This document shows, piece by piece, positions 52,910 to 62,268 of a DNA stretch of 64,000 nt. Position 1 is the stretch's first letter, and each line of letters starts with the position of its first letter. Made by a program: the position numbers and the translations under genes. Under the pieces are notes generated by a model, which ran no database searches, was not told the DNA's origin, and saw only the letters and a list, made by a program, of their open reading frames with translations. The stretch covers positions 1 to 64,000 of the forward strand of contig NZ_JADFFL010000004.1 in assembly GCF_015222005.1 (NCBI RefSeq). The letters are read 5' to 3'. The stretch is from Mucilaginibacter myungsuensis. GTDB taxonomy: Bacteria; Bacteroidota; Bacteroidia; Sphingobacteriales; Sphingobacteriaceae.

Positions 52910-53014
52910 GGTTTCTAAGGGTTTGTAGTTAGCATTCCATAGGTCTTAAGCATATTCGCTTCGGATTTGCGGTCCGGACTTTCTGACTAACCGAATTTTT
53001 AAATTTGAATGAAT

Positions 53015-53055
53015 GAGTTTTGGATGAATGGATGCGATCTACTCATCCAAAACTC
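53015..53055. repeat. Perfect inverted repeat after glmM
   Basis: GAGTTTTGGATGA (53015) and TCATCCAAAACTC (53043) are perfectly complementary over 13 bases, separated by 15. It lies downstream of the minus-strand glmM gene and could end its transcript, although there is no T run. Confidence 0.65.
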
Positions 53056-53126
53056 TTGTTAATATTTAATTTTTATTTAAGACAATTTTATAGTTCCTGC
53101 CACAATTTCCGATCATCCATCGAGCC

Positions 53127-54515
53127 TTAACTGAGCTTTAGAATTTCCTTGATATCGTTAATGATCTTATTGGCAAGGTTATTTGCAACGGCCTCCGAGT
53201 CAGCTTCAGAATAAATTCTGATAATCGGCTCAGTATTAGACCTGCGCAAATGTACCCATTCTTTATCAAATTCTATCTTTAAACCATCAATAGTGGTATA
53301 AGGCTGACTTTTGTACTTCTCTTCCACCTTCAACAATAACGCGTCTATATCCATTTCAGGTGTCAGCGTGATCTTGTTTTTGGAGATATGGTAGTTAGGA
53401 TAAGTACTTTTCAATAAGGATATCGACTTGCCAAATTTAGCCAAATGCGTCAAAAATAAGGCGATACCGGCCAAAGCATCACGGCCGTAATGCAATTCAG
53501 GATAGATCACCCCGCCATTACCTTCGCCACCGATGATGGCGTTAACGGCTTTCATCTGGTTCACTACGTTCACCTCTCCTACCGCGGCGGCATGATATTC
53601 GCCACCTGCTTTTTCGGTCACGTCGCGCAGGGCACGGGTAGATGACAGGTTAGATACCGTGTCGCCCGGCATATTCTTCAACACATAGTCGGCCACAGCT
53701 ACCAAGGTATATTCCTCGCCAAATACGTTACCGTCCTCGCAAACGAAGCAAAGGCGGTCTACGTCAGGGTCCACAGCAATGCCCAGATCAGCACGTTTGC
53801 TGAGTACCTCTTTCGATAGATCGACCAAGTTCTCAGGCAATGGCTCGGGGTTATGCGGAAACTTGCCATCCGGCTCGCAATACAACTCGTGCACGGTATT
53901 CACGCCCAATGCCTTCAACAAAGCCGGAACGAATATGCCACCTGTAGAGTTAACGCAATCTATCACCACCTTAAAATCGGCTTTAGCTATAGCGTCCACA
54001 TCAACCAATGGCAGGGCCAATATCTGGTCGATGTGTTTTTGCAGGTAGCTGTCGTCTTGCGTAACGGTGCCTAAGTCGTTCACATCAGCGTAGATAAAAT
54101 CACTGCGTTCAGCTATATCTAATACTTCTTTACCATCGGAATCACTAATGAATTCGCCATCAGCATTAAGCAATTTTAGGGCATTCCATTGTTTTGGATT
54201 ATGGCTTGCGGTAAGGATGATACCACCGCCAGCTTGCTCTAAAGGAACAGCCACCTCTACGGTTGGCGTGGTAGACAGACCAAGGTCGATCACGTCGATA
54301 CCCAAGCCCTGCAACGTCCCGACCACCAGGTTATTCACCATAGATCCCGAGATACGCGCATCCCTGCCTACAACGATCTTTTTAATACCTGAACGTTTAA
54401 CCGCCCAGCTACCATAAGCCGAAGTGAATTTAACAATATCCAGCGGCGTCAAACCGTCGCCTACAGCACCGCCTATCGTTCCGCGAATTCCTGATATCGA
54501 TTTTATGAGTGTCAA
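53127..54515 (-). CDS. glmM: Phosphoglucosamine mutase
   Basis: A 462-residue alpha-D-phosphohexomutase. GGIILTASHNPKQWNALKLL has the phosphoserine; IAVDPDVDRLCFVCEDG binds the metal; GGEGNGGVIYPELHYGRDAL and LRRSNTEPIIRIYSEA complete the four domains. It is GlmM-like, making glucosamine 1-phosphate for peptidoglycan and LPS. A phosphomannomutase role is possible. Confidence 0.88.
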   Translation of the reverse strand: MTLIKSISGIRGTIGGAVGDGLTPLDIVKFTSAYGSWAVKRSGIKKIVVGRDARISGSMVNNLVVGTLQGLGIDVIDLGLSTTPTVEVAVPLEQAGGGIILTASHNPKQWNALKLLNADGEFISDSDGKEVLDIAERSDFIYADVNDLGTVTQDDSYLQKHIDQILALPLVDVDAIAKADFKVVIDCVNSTGGIFVPALLKALGVNTVHELYCEPDGKFPHNPEPLPENLVDLSKEVLSKRADLGIAVDPDVDRLCFVCEDGNVFGEEYTLVAVADYVLKNMPGDTVSNLSSTRALRDVTEKAGGEYHAAAVGEVNVVNQMKAVNAIIGGEGNGGVIYPELHYGRDALAGIALFLTHLAKFGKSISLLKSTYPNYHISKNKITLTPEMDIDALLLKVEEKYKSQPYTTIDGLKIEFDKEWVHLRRSNTEPIIRIYSEADSEAVANNLANKIINDIKEILKLS

Positions 54516-54579
54516 AATATATATGCTTTAGGGCGGTAAAAATAGAGAATATTTTTCAGTCGGGCGATGATCTTTCATT

Positions 54580-54704
54580 CCCTCCTTGGGGAAGGGTGCG
54601 GTGGGGATGAGCGGGAGCAGGGAGGGGTTAGCCACGATGCAAAGCTGACCAACCCCTCCCTGCCATTTCAACACAAAGCTTACCCGCCCCTCCCCAAGGA
54701 GGGA
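54580..54704. repeat. Nested CCCTCCTTGGGG palindrome
   Basis: TCCCTCCTTGGGGAAGGGTG on the left is complementary to CCCCTCCCCAAGGAGGGA on the right. Inside it, GCAGGGAGGGGTT (54618) is complementary to AACCCCTCCCTGC (ends 54663). It lies in the divergent glmM/PAP2 gap. Confidence 0.75.
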
Positions 54705-54777
54705 TTTAGAGAAAGACGACAAACTTTGATGGCACACCAATGACCATCGCCAATATTTTCGCAAACCGAACTTTCGT

Positions 54778-54785
54778 ATCTTTGC
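54778..54785 (+). promoter_or_regulatory. Candidate -7 element for the PAP2 gene
   Basis: TATCTTTG fits TAnnTTTG, 16 bases before the ATG at 54802. Confidence 0.45.
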
Positions 54786-54801
54786 CGCATTACAAGATCG
54801 C

Positions 54802-55377
54802 ATGCCCGAATTTTTATTACACCTCGATCGCGAGCTCTTCTACTTCTTCAACCACACGCTATCCAATTCGTTCTTCGATCTGGTGATGCCGTATTTGCGG
54901 AAGCCTGCGTTCTGGATCCCGGTGTATGCTTTCATCCTGATCTTTTGTATTTCTCAATATAAAAAGCGAGGCATCATCTTGATCTTGTTACTGATAGCCA
55001 CCTTCGCCTTATCCGATTTTGGTAGTGCGAGTATCATAAAACCATTGGTGAAGCGGGTACGCCCTTGCAATGACCCGGTATTGGCAACTACCATCGTTCA
55101 TGTCGAAAGTGTTAATTGCGGCACAGGCTTCAGTTTCCCGTCATCGCACGCCAGCAACCACTTTGCCATATCTGTATTTTTGATCTGTGTTTTTGCCCGG
55201 CTTTGGCGCTGGATATGGCTTTGGGCGATATTGTGGGCCACGTCGGTCTGTTTGGCCCAAATGTATGTGGGCGTACACTATCCTATTGACATTTTGGCGG
55301 GCGCAATCTATGGCACGATCGTTGGGTATTTGTTTGGCGCGGTGTTGGTAAAAAAATTCATCCCTGATCTGTATTAA
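54802..55377 (+). CDS. PAP2-family membrane phosphatase
   Basis: A 191-residue membrane protein with five or six helices. The phosphatase motifs are KPLVKRVRP, FSFPSSHASNH and QMYVGVHYPIDILAG, all intact. Such enzymes recycle undecaprenyl pyrophosphate or act on lipid phosphates. The ZIP gene starts directly after its stop. Confidence 0.87.
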   Translation: MPEFLLHLDRELFYFFNHTLSNSFFDLVMPYLRKPAFWIPVYAFILIFCISQYKKRGIILILLLIATFALSDFGSASIIKPLVKRVRPCNDPVLATTIVHVESVNCGTGFSFPSSHASNHFAISVFLICVFARLWRWIWLWAILWATSVCLAQMYVGVHYPIDILAGAIYGTIVGYLFGAVLVKKFIPDLY

Positions 55378-56100
55378 ATGGCATTCTGGAAGATCCTTGT
55401 TCTTTTCTTGGCCGCTTTTGGCGGTGGTATATCGGTGTTCTTATTTAAAGGGGGCAATCATAAACAATTGAAGCTGGTGCTGTCCTTTAGCGGCGCTTAC
55501 CTGTTCGGCATAACGGTGCTTCACCTTATCCCGGATGCTTATCATGGTAACGATAACCTGGTTGGTGTGTTCATCCTCATCGGTTTCCTGTTCCAGATCG
55601 TGTTAGAACAATTTTCTGACGGCATCGAACACGGCCATATCCACGCCCATGCCCACCCGGAAAACAAGGTGGTATTTCCTTTAGGCATCATGATCAGCTT
55701 ATGTCTGCATGGTTTTTTAGAGGGCATGCCCTTGGCCGAAGGTCAGCAGAATGAATTGATATTCGGTATCGCTTTGCACCACATCCCGGCGGCTTTTGCT
55801 TTGGGTAGCGTGTTACTATCAGGCAATCAAAAGAAAAGCTCGACGATATTTTTTCTTTTCCTGTTTGCCATTATGGCACCTGCCGGTTATTATTTCAGCA
55901 ATGCCATCAGTACCGGCGGCATAGGCAATCTGCAGCAATATTTTAACCGCATTATGGGTGTGGTGATCGGTATCTTTTTACATATCTCTACCGTGATCCT
56001 CTTTGAATCGAGCGCGGATCATAAATTCAATATGCGGAAGATGGTGGCGGTGTTGTTGGGGATGGGGATAGCGTTGAGCATGTTCCTTTTAGAACTTTAG
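55378..56100 (+). CDS. ZIP-family metal transporter
   Basis: A 240-residue protein with eight membrane segments. A His-rich loop (DGIEHGHIHAHAHPENK) between segments, and CLHGFLEGMPLAEG and IALHHIPAAFALGS as the helix IV/V metal motifs, mark ZIP. It probably imports zinc or iron. It shares its transcript with the PAP2 gene. Confidence 0.87.
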   Translation: MAFWKILVLFLAAFGGGISVFLFKGGNHKQLKLVLSFSGAYLFGITVLHLIPDAYHGNDNLVGVFILIGFLFQIVLEQFSDGIEHGHIHAHAHPENKVVFPLGIMISLCLHGFLEGMPLAEGQQNELIFGIALHHIPAAFALGSVLLSGNQKKSSTIFFLFLFAIMAPAGYYFSNAISTGGIGNLQQYFNRIMGVVIGIFLHISTVILFESSADHKFNMRKMVAVLLGMGIALSMFLLEL

Positions 56101-56185
56101 CCCCCTACCCCCCTGAAGGGGGAATAGAATTTTGCGGGCTAAATAAAATACTCTCGTCGACATCGCTCCCCCTTTAGGGGGCCGG
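56101..56185. repeat. CCCCCTNAAGGGGG-type palindromes
   Basis: CCCCCTGAAGGGGGAATAG and GCTCCCCCTTTAGGGGGCC are two short palindromes whose outer parts also pair. It sits between convergent zip and marR genes. A related GTAGCCCCTTTAGGGGCTGG is at 51752. Confidence 0.7.
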
Positions 56186-56189
56186 GGCT

Positions 56190-56639
56190 TCACCCCCTCA
56201 TCTTATCCAACAGATCACTCAACTGCCCGGCTTCTTCCTCGGTCAAATTGGCTGATAAAAAATCTTTAGGTTTAAAAGCGTTATCCAGTTTTGAAAGTGT
56301 TTCCAAACCGTGTTCGCTAATTCGGATATCTACGGCACGGCGGTCGGCTTTGTTGGTGCAGCGAGATACCATTCCTTTTTGGATGAGACGATCGACGATA
56401 CGGGATGCGTCGGACATTTTATCCAGCATACGCTCTTTAAGCAGGTTCACCGTGCAAGCGTTCGGGTATTGGCCACGCAGGATACGCAGGATATTGAACT
56501 GCTGCCCTGTCAGGTTATATTCTTCAAATTTTTCGCGCGAGATGTTGGTCAGCCAACCTGAAGTGTATGTTAGGTTGACGGTCAGTTTGTGATAGTTATC
56601 CTCAAACTTTGATATCTTGATCTCTTTATCTATTTCCAT
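56190..56639 (-). CDS. MarR-family transcriptional regulator
   Basis: A 149-residue winged-helix protein. LTGQQFNILRILRGQYPNACTVNLLKERMLDKMSDASRIVDRLIQKGMVSRCTNKADRRAVDIRISEHG is the DNA-binding core and wing. Ligand unknown. It is the last gene of the coaE-DUF5522 run, 11 bases from the DUF5522 stop. Confidence 0.87.
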   Translation of the reverse strand: MEIDKEIKISKFEDNYHKLTVNLTYTSGWLTNISREKFEEYNLTGQQFNILRILRGQYPNACTVNLLKERMLDKMSDASRIVDRLIQKGMVSRCTNKADRRAVDIRISEHGLETLSKLDNAFKPKDFLSANLTEEEAGQLSDLLDKMRG

Positions 56640-56650
56640 TGTGCGTACGG

Positions 56651-56818
56651 TTACCGCAATTGTTTATCATTGGTTTGGTCATCCTGCTTTGGTTTGCCGT
56701 AGTCCCATGGGCAATGCAAGCACTTATTTTTACAGCAATATCCTCTTTTTAAATGATATTCCTTAGTAAAAACAAAATTTCCATCCTTATTGATGTAGTA
56801 GTCGATGTTTTCCTGCAT
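56651..56818 (-). CDS. Small DUF5522-like cysteine-rich protein
   Basis: A 55-residue protein: MQENIDYYINKDGNFVFTKE, then YHLKRGYCCKNKCLHCPWDY with four cysteines and a histidine, then a polar tail. The pattern FTKxYHLxRGxCCxxxCxHCPW matches the DUF5522 family, a probable metal-binding small protein of unknown function. It starts two bases after the exonuclease stop, so it is in the same operon. Confidence 0.8.
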   Translation of the reverse strand: MQENIDYYINKDGNFVFTKEYHLKRGYCCKNKCLHCPWDYGKPKQDDQTNDKQLR

Positions 56819-56820
56819 CC

Positions 56821-57759
56821 TTAGGATAGCATTTTAACAAAAATAGTGTTACTAAAGTTTGCTGCCAAATGCTTACCATCGCCGTGTAGAGTCCAGATCT
56901 GTTGGGGTCGGGTTTGTTCTATAACGTTAAGGATGTCTTGCCAGTCCACATGATCTGATATCATCAGTGTATCCTGATCATTCACCTGCAAATTCTTCCA
57001 GCCGGATGCAAATAAACGCTTCACTCCCGTGGCGCGGCTATAACTATCGAACGTGAACGGCGGGACGATGTAAACGAACTCGTCCTGCGTCTTCATCGAT
57101 TTACGGTTATACAACTCGTATTTCCCCAGCGGGAAACCGTTCTTTTCATAGATCTGACAAAGCGGCATCACCTTATGATGCACCAATATCTTTTTGCGTG
57201 GCACCAGATCATTGATCATCCGTATCAACCGCTGACTTTTACCCAAGGCATACGCCCCCAGCATGATATTCATTTTGACATCGGCCAGTTTCAGTATCTC
57301 CTGATCAGGATCGGGGTGTTTGGTCTCCGGGTTCGCAAAAGTACTTTCGGTGATCAATACATCAGCCTTAACAAACTCGTAGGGCTCACAAGAAGAATCG
57401 GGCTGTAATTTATAATCGCCGGTGTAAAGGTATTTGATGCTTTTGTATTCCATCAGCACCTGGGCCGAACCCAGCATGTGCCCGGCAGGTATGAGCGTGA
57501 TATCAACTTTCCCTATCGTAAACTTTTGATGATACGAGGCGATATAAAATTCCTTACCGGCATTTTTGCCATAGCGACTCGCCATGAATTGGTGCGTGGC
57601 GGAAGTACAGTAAATGTTGATGTGGTTACCGACCGCGTGATCACCATGGGCATGAGATATCACGGCATTTTGCACAGGTAGTTGCGCATCCAGGTAGAAG
57701 TCGCCATAAGGGCAGTACAGACCTGTCCCGTTAAAGTATATCAGATCGTCGACGATCAT
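56821..57759 (-). CDS. MBL-fold exonuclease-like protein
   Basis: A 312-residue metallo-beta-lactamase-fold protein. AVISHAHGDHAVGNH carries the HxHxDH motif, LIPAGHMLGSAQVL the next histidine and YLYTGDYKLQPD the bridging Asp. The C-terminal half resembles the beta-CASP-type exonuclease/mRNA 3'-end processing family (LFASGWKNL, ISDHVDWQD). Related proteins are often next to DNA ligase, but no ligase is here. Its start overlaps the coaE stop by four bases. Confidence 0.8.
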   Translation of the reverse strand: MIVDDLIYFNGTGLYCPYGDFYLDAQLPVQNAVISHAHGDHAVGNHINIYCTSATHQFMASRYGKNAGKEFYIASYHQKFTIGKVDITLIPAGHMLGSAQVLMEYKSIKYLYTGDYKLQPDSSCEPYEFVKADVLITESTFANPETKHPDPDQEILKLADVKMNIMLGAYALGKSQRLIRMINDLVPRKKILVHHKVMPLCQIYEKNGFPLGKYELYNRKSMKTQDEFVYIVPPFTFDSYSRATGVKRLFASGWKNLQVNDQDTLMISDHVDWQDILNVIEQTRPQQIWTLHGDGKHLAANFSNTIFVKMLS

Positions 57760-58349
57760 TTAGAAAGTTTTAAATATTGTTGATGCAAGGCCAGTACCTG
57801 CGGGATGACCAGTTGGGTATCGTCATTGATGATCAGATCATCGGCCATGGCTTTTTTCTTTTCCTCGCTGAATTGTTTGGCATCACGTGCCTCAGCCTGT
57901 TCACGGGTAATATTATCGCGTTTTAAGATGCGTTGGATGCGCAATTCTAACGGCGCTGATACCAATAACGAGCGGTCGCAGAGTTTATATGACCCGCTTT
58001 CGAAAAGGATAGCGGCCTCTTTCATTACGTAGGGCACATTGCCTTGCTGCGTTAACCAATGATCAAAAGCGCGGAAGGTGGCAGGATGTACCAGAGCATT
58101 CAATTTAGCCAACTCGTCAGCGTCGTTAAAAACGATCTCGGCAATGTGTTTGCGGTTAAGTGTCCCATCATCAAAATAACTTTCGCTACCGAACGCTGCT
58201 TTTACGCCATCTATCAGTTCCTGATCTTGCACCATCACCAGTTTGGAATGCTCGTCGGCATAAAAAACCGGGATACCTAACAGTTCGAAAACTTTGCTGA
58301 CGGTGGTTTTACCACTACCGATGTTGCCAGTGATGCCTACTTTAAACAT
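57756..58349 (-). CDS. coaE: Dephospho-CoA kinase
   Basis: A 197-residue P-loop kinase: VGITGNIGSGKTTVSKVFELLGIPVFYAD, then VLVSAPLELRIQRILKRDNITREQAEAR (lid). It makes CoA from dephospho-CoA. It begins exactly where the YbbR gene stops, a link conserved in Bacteroidota. Confidence 0.93.
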   Translation of the reverse strand: MFKVGITGNIGSGKTTVSKVFELLGIPVFYADEHSKLVMVQDQELIDGVKAAFGSESYFDDGTLNRKHIAEIVFNDADELAKLNALVHPATFRAFDHWLTQQGNVPYVMKEAAILFESGSYKLCDRSLLVSAPLELRIQRILKRDNITREQAEARDAKQFSEEKKKAMADDLIINDDTQLVIPQVLALHQQYLKLSK

Positions 58350-59294
58350 TTACTTTTTTACGATAAAATCGATGTTACGTGGTTCAACGCTCACTATTTT
58401 GCAATATGATGGGATGCGGTTAAGGCGTACCGGCAGGGATGAATAACCCTTGCTGCGCCAAAGTTCCAGGTCGGCATTAGCGTCGAAAAATTCTTCGTTG
58501 GTCTCGGCATATTTTTTCAGGGACACGGTGAAGGTCACCTTAACTTTTTGCGGGAATACCTTCACGTTGTCGTAATGCTGATTCATCAATTTAACGGGTA
58601 CCTCTAAAACCTTTTCGGTGTATTCATCTACCGGGATCTTAACCTCCACCTGTTTAGGGAAGATCACCAGGCTACCATCAGCTACAGGTTTTAGGGCTAT
58701 TCGTGTGCTGTAATTTTCGTTAAGATCGGTCAGCTTGAGCGAATCGGTAGGCCATTCGTGAATGTCCTTAATACGTGCCGACGACCCGCTGATGTTCACA
58801 TAAGTAGGCTTCATCAAGATCTTATCCGACGCAAAATAGCCGCGCTGATAACTGATGTCTCCTGCCAAATGTACCAGCACCCGTTTGTTAGTGCGACTGG
58901 TAAAATCAAAGTACAATGTATCAGGATCTATGCTGACCACATAGTTGACCGTGTCTTTGGTGGCGTTTATCTGCTCTAATTGTTTGTTAAGCACCACAAA
59001 GTCGCGGTTCTCTAAAGTGTGCAGATCTATGTTGATCAAACTGTGGCCCTCTTGCAAACCCGAAAAAAGCATTTGCCAGCCGGTGCCCATCATCGTCACA
59101 TCTACCGTGTCCGACTGCAACGAGTGGTAAGCCCTGCGCTGAGGGGCATTTTTAAAGTTGACCACTTGCTTTATGGTGTATTTATAACTACCCGACAGCG
59201 TCACCAGTACCCAGGCCACCACCGCTATAACAAAGCAGCTCACAAAGGCCGAAAACCGCCTGCGCTCTATTGCCGATAGTTTGATGATGGGCAT
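58350..59294 (-). CDS. YbbR-domain membrane protein
   Basis: A 314-residue protein. One N-terminal membrane helix (FSAFVSCFVIAVVAWVLVTL) is followed by a periplasmic part with YbbR-like beta repeats (VNISGSSARIKDIHEWPTDSLKL; VLEVPVKLMNQHYDNVKVFPQKVKVTF). In Firmicutes the related CdaR controls a cyclase, but no cyclase is nearby. It is separated from the upstream yajC by a strong terminator. Confidence 0.82.
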   Translation of the reverse strand: MPIIKLSAIERRRFSAFVSCFVIAVVAWVLVTLSGSYKYTIKQVVNFKNAPQRRAYHSLQSDTVDVTMMGTGWQMLFSGLQEGHSLINIDLHTLENRDFVVLNKQLEQINATKDTVNYVVSIDPDTLYFDFTSRTNKRVLVHLAGDISYQRGYFASDKILMKPTYVNISGSSARIKDIHEWPTDSLKLTDLNENYSTRIALKPVADGSLVIFPKQVEVKIPVDEYTEKVLEVPVKLMNQHYDNVKVFPQKVKVTFTVSLKKYAETNEEFFDANADLELWRSKGYSSLPVRLNRIPSYCKIVSVEPRNIDFIVKK

Positions 59295-59321
59295 GTGGGA
59301 TGTTTACGTTTACCTAAAATT

Positions 59322-59360
59322 AAAATGCCGCTCAATTAAACACAAATTGAGCGGCATTTT
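59322..59360. terminator. Terminator between yajC and ybbR
   Basis: AAAATGCCGCTCAATT pairs with AATTGAGCGGCATTTT over 16 bases with a 7-base loop, with T runs on both strands. It should end yajC transcripts. Confidence 0.88.
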
Positions 59361-59377
59361 TTATGCTTAAAGTATCA

Positions 59378-59704
59378 TTATTTTTTAACCGGGGCAGGGT
59401 CGTTCAATGCCTTGGTGGCATCTAACGATATGGCCGATTTGTCAAACTTGATCTTTACGTTGTTATCAACCTCAATTAAAAAGTAGGTATCGGTAACCGT
59501 AGCCACCTTGCCGTGGATACCGGCAGTGGTCACTACTTTATCGCCGATCTTTATCTCTTCAACCAATTTTTTTTGGTCTTTTTGTTTTTTAACCTGCGGA
59601 CGGATCATAAAAAAGTAGAACACGATGATGATCAATACCATCGGTACGATACTTCCTAAACTACCTAAACCACCAGGGGCGTCCAATAAAACTGTTGCTA
59701 TCAT
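59378..59704 (-). CDS. yajC: Preprotein translocase subunit YajC
   Basis: A 108-residue protein with one membrane helix (IVPMVLIIIVFYFFMIRPQVKKQKDQKKLVEEI) and the KVVTTAGIHGKVATVTDTYFLIEVDNNVKIKFDKSAI region. It associates with SecDF, encoded about 10 kb upstream in this window. Starts 20 bases after the DUF1573 gene. Confidence 0.93.
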   Translation of the reverse strand: MIATVLLDAPGGLGSLGSIVPMVLIIIVFYFFMIRPQVKKQKDQKKLVEEIKIGDKVVTTAGIHGKVATVTDTYFLIEVDNNVKIKFDKSAISLDATKALNDPAPVKK

Positions 59705-59724
59705 TTGTTATCTTAAAAATTAAC

Positions 59725-60147
59725 TTATTTCTTTTCTAATACCTCGCCTATCAGGTGCACTACCGTAGTAGCAGGCACTGTGTTAGCGGTAATGGTCACT
59801 TGTTTATCCTGCAAACCTACTTTGGCAGCGCTATCAAATGTTAATTTGATCACGCCGCTTTCGCCCGGTTTAACAGGTGCCTTCGGCCACTCGGGCACAG
59901 TACAACCGCAAGTAGCGATAGCATTGGTGATCACCAGAGGTGTTTTACCCTCGTTAGTGAACTTGAATTCGTGCGTAACTTTCGCGCCGCTTATTATCTT
60001 ACCAAAATCATAAGCCTCGTTATCGAACTTGAATTTTGGCGCCTCGGCCGCGTTAACGGTGGTTGCCGCCGTTGTTTGTTTGCTATCATTATTACATGCT
60101 GTGGCCAATAAACTGATGGCCAGCAAGCCAACAAAAACTCTTTTCAT
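59725..60147 (-). CDS. DUF1573 lipoprotein
   Basis: A 140-residue protein with signal peptide MKRVFVGLLAISLLATAC (lipobox Cys18). The rest is DUF1573: FDNEAYDFGKIISGAKVTHEFKFTNEGKTPLVITNAIATCGCTVPEWP with the CGC motif. Bacteroidota have many copies, function unknown, often periplasmic. Three bases after nusB. Confidence 0.88.
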   Translation of the reverse strand: MKRVFVGLLAISLLATACNNDSKQTTAATTVNAAEAPKFKFDNEAYDFGKIISGAKVTHEFKFTNEGKTPLVITNAIATCGCTVPEWPKAPVKPGESGVIKLTFDSAAKVGLQDKQVTITANTVPATTVVHLIGEVLEKK

Positions 60148-60150
60148 ATC

Positions 60151-61101
60151 TTATTCTTCAATTAAGCCTCTGCCAATTTTCTTGATCTTGTTATCGGCCT
60201 TTAGGTCGGCCAAAATTTTGTCCAATATACCGTTTATGAACGAATTACTCTTAGGGGTACTGAATTCTTTGGCTATCTCCAGGTATTCATTAATGGTAAC
60301 CTTTACCGGTACCGAATTAAAGTTGACGAATTCGGTGATACCCATCTTCATCAACAAGGTATCCATCATCGCAATACGATCAGGCTCCCAGTTGGTGGTT
60401 TTGGTATTGATCATCTCCTGATAAGGCTTATCAAATTTGATGGCCTTCTCGAACAGATCCACGATAAAGTCGCGGTCCTCGGTCCAGTTAGCGGTAACCT
60501 CGGCCAGTTTATTCTGCTCAGGGTTATCGTTAGCAAAGTTTTTGAAGGTTTTAGCGATCAAGGCCTGCAATACATCTTTATCTACCGGCCAGTGAATGAA
60601 TTTATCCTCGAAAACCTGCTCGGCTAATGACGATTTCAGGATAACTTTCTTAAAGATGAATTTGATAATATCCTTATCAGACGATATGGTATCGTCAGTT
60701 TTAGCCAGATAAGCTTTGTACTCCTCAGAGTTACGCAGAATGATGAACAGCGAGCGGGAAAGCTCCGGATCAAAATCCCATGATATCTTATATTTTTTAA
60801 CCGCCTGATTATATTCCTTATTGTGGTGTAAGGAGTTGATAAACCTGTTCTCCATGATCTTCAGGTTGGGCTTCAGGTCGTCTGCTGTAGGCAAATGTTT
60901 GTTGGCACGTTCTTCGGCATCATTTGCCGCATAGTCGATCACCTCGTTGATCAGCGACAGCATCCAGATGTACATCTCGTACACTTTATCGATGCTTTGC
61001 AAAAGCTGCTTCTCGTGGTTCTTAACTTCTTTATCTTCTGATTGATGATACGCGTAAAGCGCTTGTAGTACTTTTACCCTAAGGTGCCTTCTGTTTAACA
61101 T
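60151..61101 (-). CDS. nusB: Transcription antitermination factor NusB (long form)
   Basis: A 316-residue protein, about twice the usual 140. The C-terminal half has the NusB core (RIAMMDTLLMKMGITEFVNFNSVPVKVTINEYLEIAKEFSTPKSNSFINGILDKIL). The N-terminal half starts MLNRRHLRVKVLQALYAYHQ, which is the RNA-binding N-terminus of NusB, and is then stretched by an acidic, helical insert. Long forms are usual in Bacteroidota. It heads the nusB-DUF1573-yajC set. Confidence 0.9.
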   Translation of the reverse strand: MLNRRHLRVKVLQALYAYHQSEDKEVKNHEKQLLQSIDKVYEMYIWMLSLINEVIDYAANDAEERANKHLPTADDLKPNLKIMENRFINSLHHNKEYNQAVKKYKISWDFDPELSRSLFIILRNSEEYKAYLAKTDDTISSDKDIIKFIFKKVILKSSLAEQVFEDKFIHWPVDKDVLQALIAKTFKNFANDNPEQNKLAEVTANWTEDRDFIVDLFEKAIKFDKPYQEMINTKTTNWEPDRIAMMDTLLMKMGITEFVNFNSVPVKVTINEYLEIAKEFSTPKSNSFINGILDKILADLKADNKIKKIGRGLIEE

Positions 61102-61154
61102 GGTAAGAACGAATTTTTAAGGAACTTTGAATGCCCTTTATTAGAATTGAAAAT

Positions 61155-62243
61155 TTAGTATGATGTTTTAATTTTTTTAATGTCAGTTATCCGTTTCTCG
61201 GCAATTTTATTGGCTGCCTCAATGGTCGGTATGTTTTCTGCTTTTGATAGTTTAAGGATGTTACGGGTGGCATCATAAATATGCTCGGTAAGATATAAGG
61301 CCCTTTTACGACGGAAACCCATTAACTCACTATAGCAATTCATTAAACCACCGGCATTAATAACGTAATCGGGGGCAAATAGTATGCCTTTGTCCAATAA
61401 CATTTTTCCGTGGACGGCTTCGTCCTCTAACTGATTGTTAGCTGACCCTGCAATGATGGCGCATTTCATCTTTTTGATGGTAGCGCTATTAATAGTAGCA
61501 CCTAAAGCACAAGGCGCATAGATATCGTAATGGATATCAAAAATATTGTTGTTTGATACCGGCTCGGCACCGAATTTCTTTGCGATCTGGCGTACGCGTT
61601 CATCATTGATATCGCTTACGTAAACCTTTACATTCTCGTCGCGGAGCAGGCTTACCAGATTTTCGCCTACGTGGCCTATCCCCTGCACTAAAACAGAGCG
61701 ACCGGCAAGTGTATCGGTACTGTACAATTCCTTCACACAGGCCTTCATACCCATCAATACACCACGGGCTGTGATGGGCGATGGATCGCCGCTGCCACCG
61801 ATAGTTTCGGGGTAACCGGTCACAAACTCGGTCTCCATGCGGATATACTCCATATCGCGCGGATTGGTGCCCATGTCCTCGCCGGCAATAAACTCCCCGT
61901 TAAGGTTTTTAATGAACCTGCCCAGCTTACGCATCATGGCCTCAGATTTATCCTTACGCGGATCGCCAATGATCACCGCAGTTCCGCCACCTAAATTCAA
62001 TCCCGATACAGAAGCTTTATAGGTCATGGCGCGCGAAAGGCGCATAACGTCGGACAGGGCATCGGCCTCGCTTTTGTAATTCCACATGCGTACACCGCCC
62101 AATGCAGGACCTAATGTGGTATCATGAATAGCGATGATGGCTTTAAGACCTGTCTCGGGGTCGTTGCAGAACACTATCTTTTGATGCCCGAAAGCATCAA
62201 GCTGGCTAAAAACAGATAAATTGTTGGTGTCGGGTACGGGCAT
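61155..62243 (-). CDS. Leucine/branched-chain amino acid dehydrogenase
   Basis: A 362-residue Glu/Leu/Phe/Val dehydrogenase. GPALGGVRMWNYKSEADAL and MTYKASVSGLNLGGGTAVI (catalytic lysines), the NAD motif VLVQGIGHVGENLVSLL and ALGATINS are present. It turns leucine, valine or isoleucine into the keto acid with NAD+. It has a very good promoter upstream. HMG-CoA lyase in this window could act later in leucine breakdown. Confidence 0.9.
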   Translation of the reverse strand: MPVPDTNNLSVFSQLDAFGHQKIVFCNDPETGLKAIIAIHDTTLGPALGGVRMWNYKSEADALSDVMRLSRAMTYKASVSGLNLGGGTAVIIGDPRKDKSEAMMRKLGRFIKNLNGEFIAGEDMGTNPRDMEYIRMETEFVTGYPETIGGSGDPSPITARGVLMGMKACVKELYSTDTLAGRSVLVQGIGHVGENLVSLLRDENVKVYVSDINDERVRQIAKKFGAEPVSNNNIFDIHYDIYAPCALGATINSATIKKMKCAIIAGSANNQLEDEAVHGKMLLDKGILFAPDYVINAGGLMNCYSELMGFRRKRALYLTEHIYDATRNILKLSKAENIPTIEAANKIAEKRITDIKKIKTSY

Positions 62244-62268
62244 TCTGTTTCGGCAGTCTAATTCGGCA

